Source: Bacteroidales bacterium
GTDB lineage: Bacteria; Bacteroidota; Bacteroidia; Bacteroidales; UBA932
DNA length: 64,000 nt
Assembly: GCA_017415715.1 (NCBI GenBank)
Contig: JAFQFD010000001.1
Coordinates: 1-64,000 of the forward strand
Direction: 5' to 3'
Shown: piece by piece, positions 34,127-43,608 of the stretch
Numbering within the stretch: position 1 is the stretch's first letter
How the letters are laid out: every line of letters starts with the position of its first letter
Notes under the pieces: model-generated
The model's input: the letters and a program-made list of their open reading frames with translations, nothing else
Told to the model about the DNA's origin: nothing
Databases searched by the model: none
Program-made: the position numbers and the translations under genes

Positions 34127-35878
34127 ATGAAAACAACAGGTAAGGTTACGGGTATCGTATCAAACCTCGTTACAGTAGAAGTCAACGGTCCTGTGTCTCA
34201 GAATGAGCTTTGCTTCATCACCGTAGGTGACACAAAGCTCATGGCCGAGGTCATCAAGGTCAACGGCAAGTTCGCTGCTGTACAGGTATTCGAGAGCACC
34301 CGTGGACTCAAGAACGGCAACGAAGTGGAGTTCGAGGACAAGATGCTCGAGGCCACTCTCGGCCCAGGTCTTCTCTCAAGCAGCTACGACGGTCTGCAGA
34401 ACGACCTGACTACAATGACAGGAGTATTCCTCAAGAGAGGAGAATACACCGACCCTCTCAACCATGAGAAGCTCTGGGACTTCACTCCTATAGCAAAGCC
34501 GGGCGACAAGGTGGTCGCTGCCGACTGGCTCGGAGAAGTGAAGGAAGGATGGCTCCCTCACAAGATCATGGTTCCGTTCGCATTCAACGGCGAATACACT
34601 GTAAAGTCTGTAGCTGAGGCAGGTCAGTACACTATCGACCAGACCATAGCGGTCCTGACAGATGCAGCAGGAGAGGACATCGAAGTGAACATGTATCAGA
34701 AGTGGCCTGTAAAGGTGGCCATCAAGGGATATAAGGAGAAGCCAAGACCATCACGCATCATGGAGACAGGTGTGCGCGTGATCGACACACTCAACCCTAT
34801 CGCCGAAGGCGGTACAGGCTTCATTCCTGGTCCTTTCGGCTGCGGAAAGACAGTGCTTCAGCACGCGATCGCGAAGCAGGGTGACGCCGAGGTCATCGTG
34901 ATGGCAGCCTGCGGAGAGCGTGCAAACGAGGTCGTGGAGATCTTCACGGAGTTCCCTGAGCTTATCGACCCGCACACAGGACGTCACCTCATGGAGCGTA
35001 CAACCATCATCTGCAACACTTCAAACATGCCGGTTGCAGCACGTGAGGCTTCAGTTTACACCGCAATGACAATCTGCGAATACTATCGCGCAATGGGACT
35101 CAAGGTCCTCCTCCTGGCAGACTCCACATCACGTTGGGCGCAGGCTCTCCGAGAGATGTCAAACCGTATGGAGGAGCTCCCTGGAGCTGACGCGTTCCCT
35201 GTAGACCTTTCAGCGATCATCTCTGCGTTCTATGCACGCGCAGGTATGGTTGTCCTGAACAATGGCGAGACCGGTTCCGTAACATTCATCGGTACCGTAT
35301 CACCAGCCGGAGGTAACCTCAAGGAGCCTGTGACAGAGTCTACCAAGAAGGCGGCACGCTGCTTCTACGCTCTCGAGCAGAACAGAGCAGACCAGAAGCG
35401 CTATCCTGCTGTGAACCCTATCGACTCATACTCAAAATACCTTGAGTATCCGGAGATCCGCGAGCATCTCGCAGAGAAGATCAAGGCAGGATGGGTAGAG
35501 ATGGTAGAAAAGACCAAGAACATCATCCGCAAGGGTAAGGATGCCAATGACCAGATCAACATCCTCGGTGACGACGGTGTGCCGATGAGCTACCACGAAC
35601 TGTTCTGGAAATCAGAACTCGTTGACTTCGTCATTCTCCAGCAGGACGCATTCGACGCTATCGACGCACTCTGCCCTATCGAGCGCCAGAGCTACATGCT
35701 CGAGCTCGTACTCGGCATCTGCGACATGGAATTCGAGTTCGAGAACTATGAGGAGTGCCGCAACTTCTTCAAGGAAGTGATCAACCTCCTCCGTCAGATG
35801 AACTACTCTGAATTCCAGAGCGAGAAATTCAATAACTACAAGCAGCAGCTTACAAATCTCCTCAGCAATGGCAACTAA
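34127..35878 (+). CDS. V/A-type ATPase catalytic subunit A
   Basis: This 583-residue subunit binds and turns over ATP in the A3B3 head. The Walker A is GPFGCGKTVLQH (about residues 235-246), preceded by the A-specific non-homologous insert, with Walker B around VLLLADSTSRWAQALREMS. It overlaps subunit B by 11 nt, suggesting coupled synthesis. Length is typical for the family. Confidence 0.97.
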   Translation: MKTTGKVTGIVSNLVTVEVNGPVSQNELCFITVGDTKLMAEVIKVNGKFAAVQVFESTRGLKNGNEVEFEDKMLEATLGPGLLSSSYDGLQNDLTTMTGVFLKRGEYTDPLNHEKLWDFTPIAKPGDKVVAADWLGEVKEGWLPHKIMVPFAFNGEYTVKSVAEAGQYTIDQTIAVLTDAAGEDIEVNMYQKWPVKVAIKGYKEKPRPSRIMETGVRVIDTLNPIAEGGTGFIPGPFGCGKTVLQHAIAKQGDAEVIVMAACGERANEVVEIFTEFPELIDPHTGRHLMERTTIICNTSNMPVAAREASVYTAMTICEYYRAMGLKVLLLADSTSRWAQALREMSNRMEELPGADAFPVDLSAIISAFYARAGMVVLNNGETGSVTFIGTVSPAGGNLKEPVTESTKKAARCFYALEQNRADQKRYPAVNPIDSYSKYLEYPEIREHLAEKIKAGWVEMVEKTKNIIRKGKDANDQINILGDDGVPMSYHELFWKSELVDFVILQQDAFDAIDALCPIERQSYMLELVLGICDMEFEFENYEECRNFFKEVINLLRQMNYSEFQSEKFNNYKQQLTNLLSNGN

Positions 35879-37187
35879 GGCATTTCAGAAAATATACACA
35901 CAGTTGGAGGCCATCACTAAGGCAACCGTAGCGCTCCGCGCACAGGGAATCTCCAACGATGAGCTCGCTGTCGTGGACGGCAGACTGGCTCAGGTCGTAA
36001 AGACCAAGGGTGACCTGGTCACTCTCCAGGTCTTTGCAGGTACCGAAGGCATTCCTACTAATGCTGAGGTGACATTCCTCGGCGCTCCTCCTACCCTCAA
36101 GGTAAGCGACGAGCTTGCCGGCCGCTTCTTCGACGCATACGGCCGTCCGCTCGACGGAGGTCCTGAGGTTGAAGGAAAGGAAGTGCAGATCGGAGGTCCT
36201 TCAGTAAACCCTTACAAGAGAAGACAGCCTTCGCAGATCATCCCTACAGGTATCGCGGGCATCGACCTCAACAACACCCTCGTGTCAGGACAGAAGATTC
36301 CATTCTTCGCAGACCCTGACCAGCCGTACAACAACGTGATGGCACAGGTTGCCCTCCGTGCGGACGTAGACAAGATCATCCTCGGAGGTATGGGTCTTAC
36401 AAACGACGACTACCTCTACTTCAAGCATGAATTCGAGGCGGCCGGAGCTCTTGACAAGATCATTTCATTCGTGAACACCACAGAGCAGCCTCCTGTAGAG
36501 CGTCTCCTCATCCCTGACATGGCGCTTACAGCTGCAGAGTACTTCGCTGTAGAGAAGAACGAGAAGGTGCTCGTGCTCCTTACCGACATGACCCTCTACG
36601 CCGATGCGCTCTCGATCGTATCTAACCGTATGGACCAGATCCCTTCAAAGGACTCTATGCCAGGCTCTCTCTATTCAGACCTTGCAAAGATCTACGAGAA
36701 GGCCGTTCAGCTTCCTGACGGAGGTTCGATCACCATCATCGCGGTCACAACCCTTAATGACGGTGACATCACACATGCTATTCCTGACAACACAGGATAT
36801 ATCACAGAGGGACAGCTCTTCCTCCGTGCGGATCCGGACTCAGGAAAGGTCATCATCGACCCGTTCCGTTCTCTTTCACGTCTGAAGCAGCTCGTTCAGG
36901 GCAAGCAGACACGTAAGGACCACAGCCAGGTGATGAATGCTTCTGTACGTCTGTATGCAGATGCTCAGAACGCAAAGACCAAGCTCGAGAACGGTTTCGA
37001 CCTCAGTGACTATGACCACAGATGTCTGAAGTATGCAACTGCTTATGCTACAAGAATCCTTGCAATCGACGTAAACATCAAGATCGACGAGATGCTCGAC
37101 ACTGCATGGGAGCTCTTCGGAACATACTTCTCGAAGGCTGAGACCGGCATCAAGCAGGAATTCATCGATCAGTATTGGAAAAATTAG
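35868..37187 (+). CDS. V/A-type ATPase subunit B
   Basis: This 439-residue subunit is the non-catalytic partner of A and lacks a Walker A loop, as expected. Markers include FFDAYGRPLDGGPE, the B-type segment VSGQKIPFFADPDQPYNNV in place of the P-loop, and SRLKQLVQGKQTRKDH near the C terminus. The gene ends 41 nt before subunit D, and that gap holds a small repeat element. Confidence 0.96.
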   Translation: MATKAFQKIYTQLEAITKATVALRAQGISNDELAVVDGRLAQVVKTKGDLVTLQVFAGTEGIPTNAEVTFLGAPPTLKVSDELAGRFFDAYGRPLDGGPEVEGKEVQIGGPSVNPYKRRQPSQIIPTGIAGIDLNNTLVSGQKIPFFADPDQPYNNVMAQVALRADVDKIILGGMGLTNDDYLYFKHEFEAAGALDKIISFVNTTEQPPVERLLIPDMALTAAEYFAVEKNEKVLVLLTDMTLYADALSIVSNRMDQIPSKDSMPGSLYSDLAKIYEKAVQLPDGGSITIIAVTTLNDGDITHAIPDNTGYITEGQLFLRADPDSGKVIIDPFRSLSRLKQLVQGKQTRKDHSQVMNASVRLYADAQNAKTKLENGFDLSDYDHRCLKYATAYATRILAIDVNIKIDEMLDTAWELFGTYFSKAETGIKQEFIDQYWKN

Positions 37188-37193
37188 TCCTAC

Positions 37194-37221
37194 TGTCATT
37201 TCGACCGTAGTGGAGAAATCT
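37194..37221 (+). repeat. REP-like element between subunit B and D genes
   Basis: The 28 nt TGTCATTTCGACC...GGAGAAATCT match the two ends of the element found inside lpdA (15371-15432), with a shorter middle. It fills most of the 41-nt gap in the V-ATPase operon. Confidence 0.65.
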
Positions 37222-37228
37222 AAATTTT

Positions 37229-37849
37229 ATGGCAATAAAGTTTCAATATAATAAGACATCTCTTAACAACTTGAACAAGCAGCTCAAGATGCGTAAGAAT
37301 GCCCTCCCTACCCTTAAGAACAAGGAGTCGGCGCTGCGTCTTGAGGTCCGCAAGGCCAAGGAGTATTCAGAGAAACTTATTGAAGATCTTGATGCCGCCC
37401 TGAAAAGATACGACTACCTCGCAGCCCTCTGGAATGAATTCGAGCCGGGTCTCATAGCAATCACTGATGTGACCCTGGAGACCGTGAAGGTCGCCGGAGT
37501 GAAGACACCGGAGCTCAAGGACATCCAGTATCAGATCAACGACTTCAACGCCTTTGCAAAGCCGGCATGGTATGCAGACGGAGTCGCGATTCTGAAGGAG
37601 CTGTCAAGACTCGGAATCGAATCCGAGGTCTACAAGGAAAAGGCCCGTATACTTGACTACCAGAGAAAGAAGACCACTCAGAAGGTAAACCTCTATGAGA
37701 AGGTACAGATTCCTGGATATCAGGAGGCCATCAGAAAGATCAAGCGATATATGGAAGACGAGGAGAACCTCTCCAAGGCAGCTTCCAAGATCGTGAAGAG
37801 CAGACATGCAATCGAAGAAGAAGAGGAGGAGCAGAACAATGGTAGATAA
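37229..37849 (+). CDS. V/A-type ATPase subunit D
   Basis: This 206-residue protein is mainly two long coiled-coil helices (N-terminal about 10-75, C-terminal about 130-190) around a short central domain, the build of the rotor shaft subunit D. The opening FQYNKTSLNNLNKQLKMRKN and the end IVKSRHAIEEEEEEQ are family-like. It overlaps the start of subunit I by 11 nt. Confidence 0.92.
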   Translation: MAIKFQYNKTSLNNLNKQLKMRKNALPTLKNKESALRLEVRKAKEYSEKLIEDLDAALKRYDYLAALWNEFEPGLIAITDVTLETVKVAGVKTPELKDIQYQINDFNAFAKPAWYADGVAILKELSRLGIESEVYKEKARILDYQRKKTTQKVNLYEKVQIPGYQEAIRKIKRYMEDEENLSKAASKIVKSRHAIEEEEEEQNNGR

Positions 37850-39701
37850 AATGATGAAATACTCCTTCATTCTCCTCAGCGGGGAGACTGAAGGCTTCCT
37901 GGAGAAGCTCCAGGAACTCGGCGTCGTCGACATCACCCGTTCTGCGAAGCCTGTTGATGACTGCTCTGCTGCTATGCTTGACTCAGTAGCTGCTGCCAAG
38001 AAAGTGATCGGCAGACTGGAAGGCATAAGCTATGAGAAGGATTCAGACTTTGAAAAGGTATCTAAGGCATATGCGGAAGCATCCACTCCTGTTGACGCAG
38101 TCAAGGAAGCACAGCTGGCACTCGTAGAATCAGCTGAACTTGAACTTGCAAAGGCAGCAGCAGAAAAGGAGGTAAAGGCAAGGCTTCCTTGGGGCGACTT
38201 TGACAAAACACGTCTGGATTCTCTTGAAACTCTCGGCTACACCGTGAGGTACTATTCTGTAAACCGAAAGGCATATTCAGCAGAATGGGCTGAGACATAT
38301 CCTCTTGAGGTAATATCTGAGGACAAGAATAATATCTGGTTTGTTACTGTCACTGCAAAAGGAGACGAATACTCACTCCCTGTCGATCCGGTTGCCGCAC
38401 CTGAAGCCTCATGGAAAGAGGCACAGGCTGAAGTTGACGCTTTAGCGGAAAAAATCATACAGGTTAAGGGACGACTCCTCAGATGCAAGGATGCCATCTC
38501 CCAGATAAAGGCTGAGTGCACAGAAACTCTGGTTGACCTCGACCTCTACCTTGCAAAAATGTCTACAGAAACAGCAGTGGACAACCGCATCAACGTGCTG
38601 GAGGGATTCGCGCCTGTAGAGCATGATGCAGAACTTTGCAAGGAATTTGACGAAATGGGCATCCTTTATATAAAGGAGGAGGCCGCAGAAGAGGACAACC
38701 CACCTATTAAATTGAAGAACAACTGGTTTTCAAGTCAGTTTGAAGTCCTTACAGGAATGTATGGAATGCCTGTTTATGGCGAATTCGACCCGACTTCAAT
38801 CGTAGCTCCGTTCTTCCTCCTGTTCTTTGCAATGTGTATGGGAGATGCCGGATATGGTATCCTGCTCATCCTTATAGGCATGTTCCTCAAATACAAGATG
38901 GCAGACAGCGGACTTGGCAAGATGCACAAACTTGTGACCTTCCTCGGAATCGGAACGTTGGTTATAGGATTCTTCCTTGGAACATTCTTCGGAATGAGCA
39001 TCCTGGAAGCTTCCTGGGCACCACAATGGCTCAAGGCGATATGCGTTGACGGCTGGTTCCCTGACGGAAAGATAGCCGGTTTCCCTGCACAGATGGTTCT
39101 TGCTGTGGGCATCGGAGTATTCCACATCTGTCTGGCAATGGTGGTCAAGACAATCGGATTCACTAAGAGATTCGGCTTCAAGAGCACCATCAGCACCTGG
39201 GGATGGACACTTCTGATAGTAGGTGGAATCATCCTGGCTGCTCTCGGAATGATGAATGTAATGGGACCAATGGCAATGAAATGGGCTGTAATAGGACTGG
39301 CTGTGATCAGCTGCCTTGCAATCTTCATATTCAACACTCCTGGACGCAATCCGCTGGTGAACATAGGATCAGGACTCTGGGATACATATAACATGGTCAC
39401 AGGACTCCTTGGAGACGTGCTCAGCTACATCCGTCTGTATGCTCTCGGGCTTGCCGGAGGAATGCTCGGAAATGCATTCAACATCATGGGTACCATGATA
39501 CTTGACATTCCTATTCCTGCTCTGAACTGGGTGTTCTGCATAGTGATCCTGATCTTCGGACACGTTCTCAATCTTGCGATGTCATGCCTTGGAGCATTCG
39601 TACACCCGCTCCGTCTGACATTCGTAGAGTATTTCAAGAATTCCGGATATGAGGGTACCGGAAAATTCTACAGCCCCCTCACAACTGATAAAGAAGAATA
39701 A
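37839..39701 (+). CDS. V/A-type ATPase subunit I (a subunit)
   Basis: This 620-residue stator subunit has a soluble N-terminal half with helical arms (about 1-305). The membrane half has about seven hydrophobic segments, starting near FDPTSIVAPFFLLFFAMCMG. The ion half-channel arginine is probably in LGDVLSYIRLYALGLAG. The start at 37839 (MVDKMMKYSFILLSG) is chosen over an in-frame start 11 codons earlier, which would overlap subunit D further. With subunit K it forms the ion path through the membrane. Confidence 0.93.
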   Translation: MVDKMMKYSFILLSGETEGFLEKLQELGVVDITRSAKPVDDCSAAMLDSVAAAKKVIGRLEGISYEKDSDFEKVSKAYAEASTPVDAVKEAQLALVESAELELAKAAAEKEVKARLPWGDFDKTRLDSLETLGYTVRYYSVNRKAYSAEWAETYPLEVISEDKNNIWFVTVTAKGDEYSLPVDPVAAPEASWKEAQAEVDALAEKIIQVKGRLLRCKDAISQIKAECTETLVDLDLYLAKMSTETAVDNRINVLEGFAPVEHDAELCKEFDEMGILYIKEEAAEEDNPPIKLKNNWFSSQFEVLTGMYGMPVYGEFDPTSIVAPFFLLFFAMCMGDAGYGILLILIGMFLKYKMADSGLGKMHKLVTFLGIGTLVIGFFLGTFFGMSILEASWAPQWLKAICVDGWFPDGKIAGFPAQMVLAVGIGVFHICLAMVVKTIGFTKRFGFKSTISTWGWTLLIVGGIILAALGMMNVMGPMAMKWAVIGLAVISCLAIFIFNTPGRNPLVNIGSGLWDTYNMVTGLLGDVLSYIRLYALGLAGGMLGNAFNIMGTMILDIPIPALNWVFCIVILIFGHVLNLAMSCLGAFVHPLRLTFVEYFKNSGYEGTGKFYSPLTTDKEE

Positions 39702-39710
39702 AAACAATAA

Positions 39711-40166
<456 letters not shown>

Positions 40167-40188
40167 TAGAATATAATCAATATAACTG

Positions 40189-40224
40189 AAAAACCAGTCT
40201 GAAGCCCGCTTCAGACTGGTTTTT
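40189..40224 (+). terminator. Terminator of the V-ATPase operon
   Basis: A perfect 17-bp stem (40189-40205 with 40208-40224) with A-tract and T-tract ends lies 23 nt after the subunit K stop. It is a strong intrinsic terminator that works in both directions. Confidence 0.9.
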
Positions 40225-40245
40225 TCATATAACAAAGTTTTTAGT

Positions 40246-40253
40246 TATATTTG
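40246..40253 (+). promoter_or_regulatory. gpsA promoter -7 element
   Basis: TATATTTG matches TAnnTTTG, 25 nt before the gpsA start codon and just after the V-ATPase terminator. Confidence 0.5.
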
Positions 40254-40278
40254 CCATATTAACGGAAACCCGAAAAGT

Positions 40279-41283
40279 ATGGCATTCAATATATCTGATA
40301 ATACGAGATGTGGCGTGATCGGCTACGGCAGCTGGGCGACAGCTCTGGTTCACACATTGGAGCGAAACAGGATTGAAGTGTGGTGGCACATCAGAAATGA
40401 GGAAGTGATGGAAAGCCTTCTCACAGAAGGCAGGAATGCCAAATACCTCAGTGACGTCGAGTTTCATCCGGACTTCATACATCCGACTCAGGATATCAAT
40501 GAAGTAGTAAGAAACTGCGAGGTCATTCTGATAGCGACACCTTCCGCATTTCTCAAGAATGTCATGGCAGAACTCACCGAGTCACTCGACGGCAAGTTCA
40601 TACTTTCTGCAACCAAAGGTATAATATCAGACGACAACTCGACAATTACAGAATACTTCAGAAACGCCTTCGGACTCTCATATGACAACCTTGGACTGAT
40701 ATCCGGCCCGTCACATGCAGAAGAAGTATCACGAAACAAGCTTTCATACCTTACAGTAGCTTGCAAGGACGAAGAGAATGCCCGAAAGATCGGTGAGATG
40801 TTCAGGAGCAATGATTTCAAAGTCAGCTACTCTACCGACATCTATGGCATTGAATACGCGGCAATTCTCAAGAACATCTATGCCATAGCCTCGGGACTCG
40901 CCTATGGTCTGGGATACGGAGACAACTTCAGAGCAGTACTCACAGCAGCATGTGCAAAGGAACTGACAAAGTTCATCAACGAAAGCTATCCGTTCGAGAG
41001 GGATACAATGAACTCGGCATACCTTGGCGATCTGCTTGTGACCTCATATTCATCATTCAGCCGCAACCGCCGTCTCGGCCAGTTGATCGGCCACGGATGC
41101 ACGGTAAAGAGTGCTCTCAACGAGATGACTATGATTGCAGAAGGCTACTACGCCGCTGCATGCATAAAGAAAAGCAACGAAAGGCACAACATAGAGATGC
41201 CTATCGCCGACATGGTATATGACATACTCTACAAGAGAGTAAGTCCTAGAAAAAGAATGAAAGAGCTCACAGCGCTGCTGTAA
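40279..41283 (+). CDS. gpsA: Glycerol-3-phosphate dehydrogenase (NAD(P)+)
   Basis: This 334-residue enzyme makes sn-glycerol-3-phosphate from dihydroxyacetone phosphate for phospholipid synthesis. The Rossmann motif GYGSWATAL is at about residues 15-23. The catalytic lysine is expected in AAILKNIYAIASGLAYGLG, and GPSHAEEVS is the other family signature. It is monocistronic. Its last codons form one arm of a terminator hairpin. Confidence 0.95.
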   Translation: MAFNISDNTRCGVIGYGSWATALVHTLERNRIEVWWHIRNEEVMESLLTEGRNAKYLSDVEFHPDFIHPTQDINEVVRNCEVILIATPSAFLKNVMAELTESLDGKFILSATKGIISDDNSTITEYFRNAFGLSYDNLGLISGPSHAEEVSRNKLSYLTVACKDEENARKIGEMFRSNDFKVSYSTDIYGIEYAAILKNIYAIASGLAYGLGYGDNFRAVLTAACAKELTKFINESYPFERDTMNSAYLGDLLVTSYSSFSRNRRLGQLIGHGCTVKSALNEMTMIAEGYYAAACIKKSNERHNIEMPIADMVYDILYKRVSPRKRMKELTALL

Positions 41284-41298
41284 GCTCTTTCATTCTTT
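41252..41298. terminator. Hairpin over the gpsA stop codon, facing ndk
   Basis: A 16-bp perfect inverted repeat (41252-41267 with 41283-41298) includes the last gpsA codons in its 5' arm and the stop codon at the loop edge. It ends 10 nt before the convergent ndk stop. The 3' arm ends in CATTCTTT, so it likely serves both genes. Confidence 0.75.
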
Positions 41299-41307
41299 AT
41301 ATGATTC

Positions 41308-41769
41308 TTAATATTCGTCCGGAGCGTACTTGAAAGGATCAAGCGGCGACTTGTAGTCGCAATAGTCTGACTCAACGAAAAATCTCTCCAGCTCTATCTT
41401 TGCATTCTCAAGAGAGTCAGATGTGTGCACGATATTCTCCTGAGCGCTCAAGCTGTAATCGCCGCGGATTGTTCCCGGAACAGCCTTGCTTCCCTTTGTT
41501 GCTCCAGCCATGTCCCTTACAACCTGGACTGCGCTGTATCCTTCCCAGCAGCAGAGGATTACCGGAGCTGCCATCATGCCGTCACGGAGCCATGGGAAGA
41601 ACGGACGGTCAAGAAGATGGGCATAGTGTACTTTCAGGATTTCTTCATCAAGCTGTACCATCTTCATTGCGACAAGCTTCAATCCCCTTTTCTCAAATCT
41701 TGAGATAACCTCGCCGATAAGACCTCTCTGGAGGCATCCAGGCTTCAGTATTACCAATGTTCTTTCCAT
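41308..41769 (-). CDS. ndk: Nucleoside diphosphate kinase
   Basis: This 153-residue enzyme balances nucleoside triphosphates by transferring phosphate from ATP. The family opening MERTLVILKPGCLQRGLIGE and the catalytic histidine region ENIVHTSDS are present; the residue after the catalytic His is Thr where Gly is usual, a mild variant. It lies 5 nt below the lipoprotein gene and may share its transcript. Confidence 0.95.
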   Translation of the reverse strand: MERTLVILKPGCLQRGLIGEVISRFEKRGLKLVAMKMVQLDEEILKVHYAHLLDRPFFPWLRDGMMAAPVILCCWEGYSAVQVVRDMAGATKGSKAVPGTIRGDYSLSAQENIVHTSDSLENAKIELERFFVESDYCDYKSPLDPFKYAPDEY

Positions 41770-41774
41770 ATCAA

Positions 41775-43553
41775 CTAAATTTCTTCAGCACCGCTATATA
41801 TTGTAATCGGGCCACTCCACTCACCTGAGATGTTGTTTGAGGCCTCTGAGTCATCATAGAGATTCCATACAAATTCAAACTGAGCCTCGCGTCCACCTGT
41901 TGCTACAGCATAATCAGTAGTCCTCGTGACTGACACTGTTCCTTTAACCGCAGGAGCCATCTCATCCATGTTCTGCCAGGTTCCTTCCATGTAATGCAGA
42001 TACCAGTTTCCTCTGTAGCCGCCATCCCATGTAAATCCGCGACGGGCATCGGTTCCTGTCATATAATGATAATCTCCCCAGTTAGGCTCATAGAATATGT
42101 CATCGTATGGACGGCCCATCCTGCTCACGCTCATATTATAAAGGAATTCGTCCATCGCAAGATTAGGCTGGATTGTATAAACATATTCCTTGTTGACCTC
42201 AGGAGCAATGTCTCCGCCGCTTCCAAGAGGGATGACAAACTCGAAGATCATGATATCTCCATTTGGATCCCAAGCCTCTATACGCTCATCCCAAGGAAGT
42301 TCTTTCTCCTCATCTGTCCACATCCTCGGCTGGAGCCACAGCTGCCATGCCTCTGCGATATCGATAGGATTCTCGGCTGAAGTAGTGTGAAGAGTCTCTA
42401 TATGTGAAAGATAACCTCTTTCCACCCTGTACATGTCACATTCCACATCGTCTTCAAGTGTAGAAAGAATCACGCGGTCGCTGTCTGTAGAGGCATCGGT
42501 GATTTCCATCGCGCCAGTCCATGTTCCCTTGATCTTTCTTTTCGACGGAGTCGTGAACTCATATTCCAAAGTATACACATCATTGTATCCGACCTGAGAG
42601 CGGGTGACATTGACATTTCCTTCCATAATGAACTCCATCGCCTGGCTTCCCTTCGAATCAATCTGGAAGAGATATGTACCGAAAGGCATGCCATCCATGT
42701 TCATTCCATAGAGCATGCTGAACTCCTGAGAATTGAATGAAGGATATACCGTATATGTTCCTTCAGAAAGGATAGGAAGTTCATCTCCTGAAGGCAGTTC
42801 GTCGAACATGTTCATCACTATCATCACGCCAGGCAATGTGCCGGTCTCATCCTCCACGAATCCTTCAGTGGAAAGCGATATTACATAGTTGGCTGTTCCG
42901 TAGCCAAACAGGTTTCCATAATATACTGCATCTATATCCGAGAATGGCATGTCGATTATGTCGTCAGTAACGGTCTGGAGACCTGCTGCAACAACCTTCC
43001 AGTCATCGAACTTGATCGTACCGCTGTATGAATATGTAACCTCAAAAGTCTCGTCACCTTTCTTGATGACAAGGTCATCGGTAATAAGTTCGTAACCACC
43101 TTCTGAATTGTAAGACACTATTATGGATCCTGATACAAGTTCGTAGTGATACTGAGTATTGCCTACAAGTCTCTTTACATAGGAATTTGCAGTGTTCACG
43201 GTCTTATCTGCATCATCTGCTACCATATATGTACCTTCCGGAAGCATGACAGACTCGACTCCGTCAACTATCTTTGCATTGAACTCAAGGACAAGCATGT
43301 CTCCTTCAGAATCCAGATATGGAGTGCCGTATCCGTCACGGAAGCAAACCGCATCGCTGAACACGACGCTATATACTCCAACCGAATTGTGTCCGAGGTC
43401 TCCATAATACATGCCGAACTCCTGATCGACAAGGTCAACCGGACCGTCATATATCACGATCGGAGCCTTTTCCACATCAGGCTGAGGCTGGTCACAGGAA
43501 ACTGCGGCAAATACCGCTGCGACAAGTATAAACAAGCTGAAAAATCTTTTCAT
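41775..43553 (-). CDS. Large repeat-containing lipoprotein, function unknown
   Basis: This 592-residue protein starts with a lipoprotein signal peptide ending in FAAVSC. The rest is strand-rich and seems to hold three diverged copies of one unit. Each begins near YYGDL/YYGNL-like sequence, carries an LPEGTY or LSEGTY turn, and ends with a Gly-Thr strand before a closing SGTIKF, KGTWTGAMEI or SGEWSGPITI strand. No catalytic motif is recognised. A surface-exposed binding role is possible but unproven. Confidence 0.75.
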   Translation of the reverse strand: MKRFFSLFILVAAVFAAVSCDQPQPDVEKAPIVIYDGPVDLVDQEFGMYYGDLGHNSVGVYSVVFSDAVCFRDGYGTPYLDSEGDMLVLEFNAKIVDGVESVMLPEGTYMVADDADKTVNTANSYVKRLVGNTQYHYELVSGSIIVSYNSEGGYELITDDLVIKKGDETFEVTYSYSGTIKFDDWKVVAAGLQTVTDDIIDMPFSDIDAVYYGNLFGYGTANYVISLSTEGFVEDETGTLPGVMIVMNMFDELPSGDELPILSEGTYTVYPSFNSQEFSMLYGMNMDGMPFGTYLFQIDSKGSQAMEFIMEGNVNVTRSQVGYNDVYTLEYEFTTPSKRKIKGTWTGAMEITDASTDSDRVILSTLEDDVECDMYRVERGYLSHIETLHTTSAENPIDIAEAWQLWLQPRMWTDEEKELPWDERIEAWDPNGDIMIFEFVIPLGSGGDIAPEVNKEYVYTIQPNLAMDEFLYNMSVSRMGRPYDDIFYEPNWGDYHYMTGTDARRGFTWDGGYRGNWYLHYMEGTWQNMDEMAPAVKGTVSVTRTTDYAVATGGREAQFEFVWNLYDDSEASNNISGEWSGPITIYSGAEEI

Positions 43554-43575
43554 AAAAATATTATTGAATATCGCA

Positions 43576-43583
43576 CAAAGATA
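43576..43583 (-). promoter_or_regulatory. Promoter -7 element of the lipoprotein-ndk unit
   Basis: The minus strand reads TATCTTTG, a full match to TAnnTTTG, 22 nt upstream of the lipoprotein start. The -33 element is weak. Confidence 0.5.
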
Positions 43584-43608
43584 ATATTATTCTTGTGAAT
43601 TACTATAC

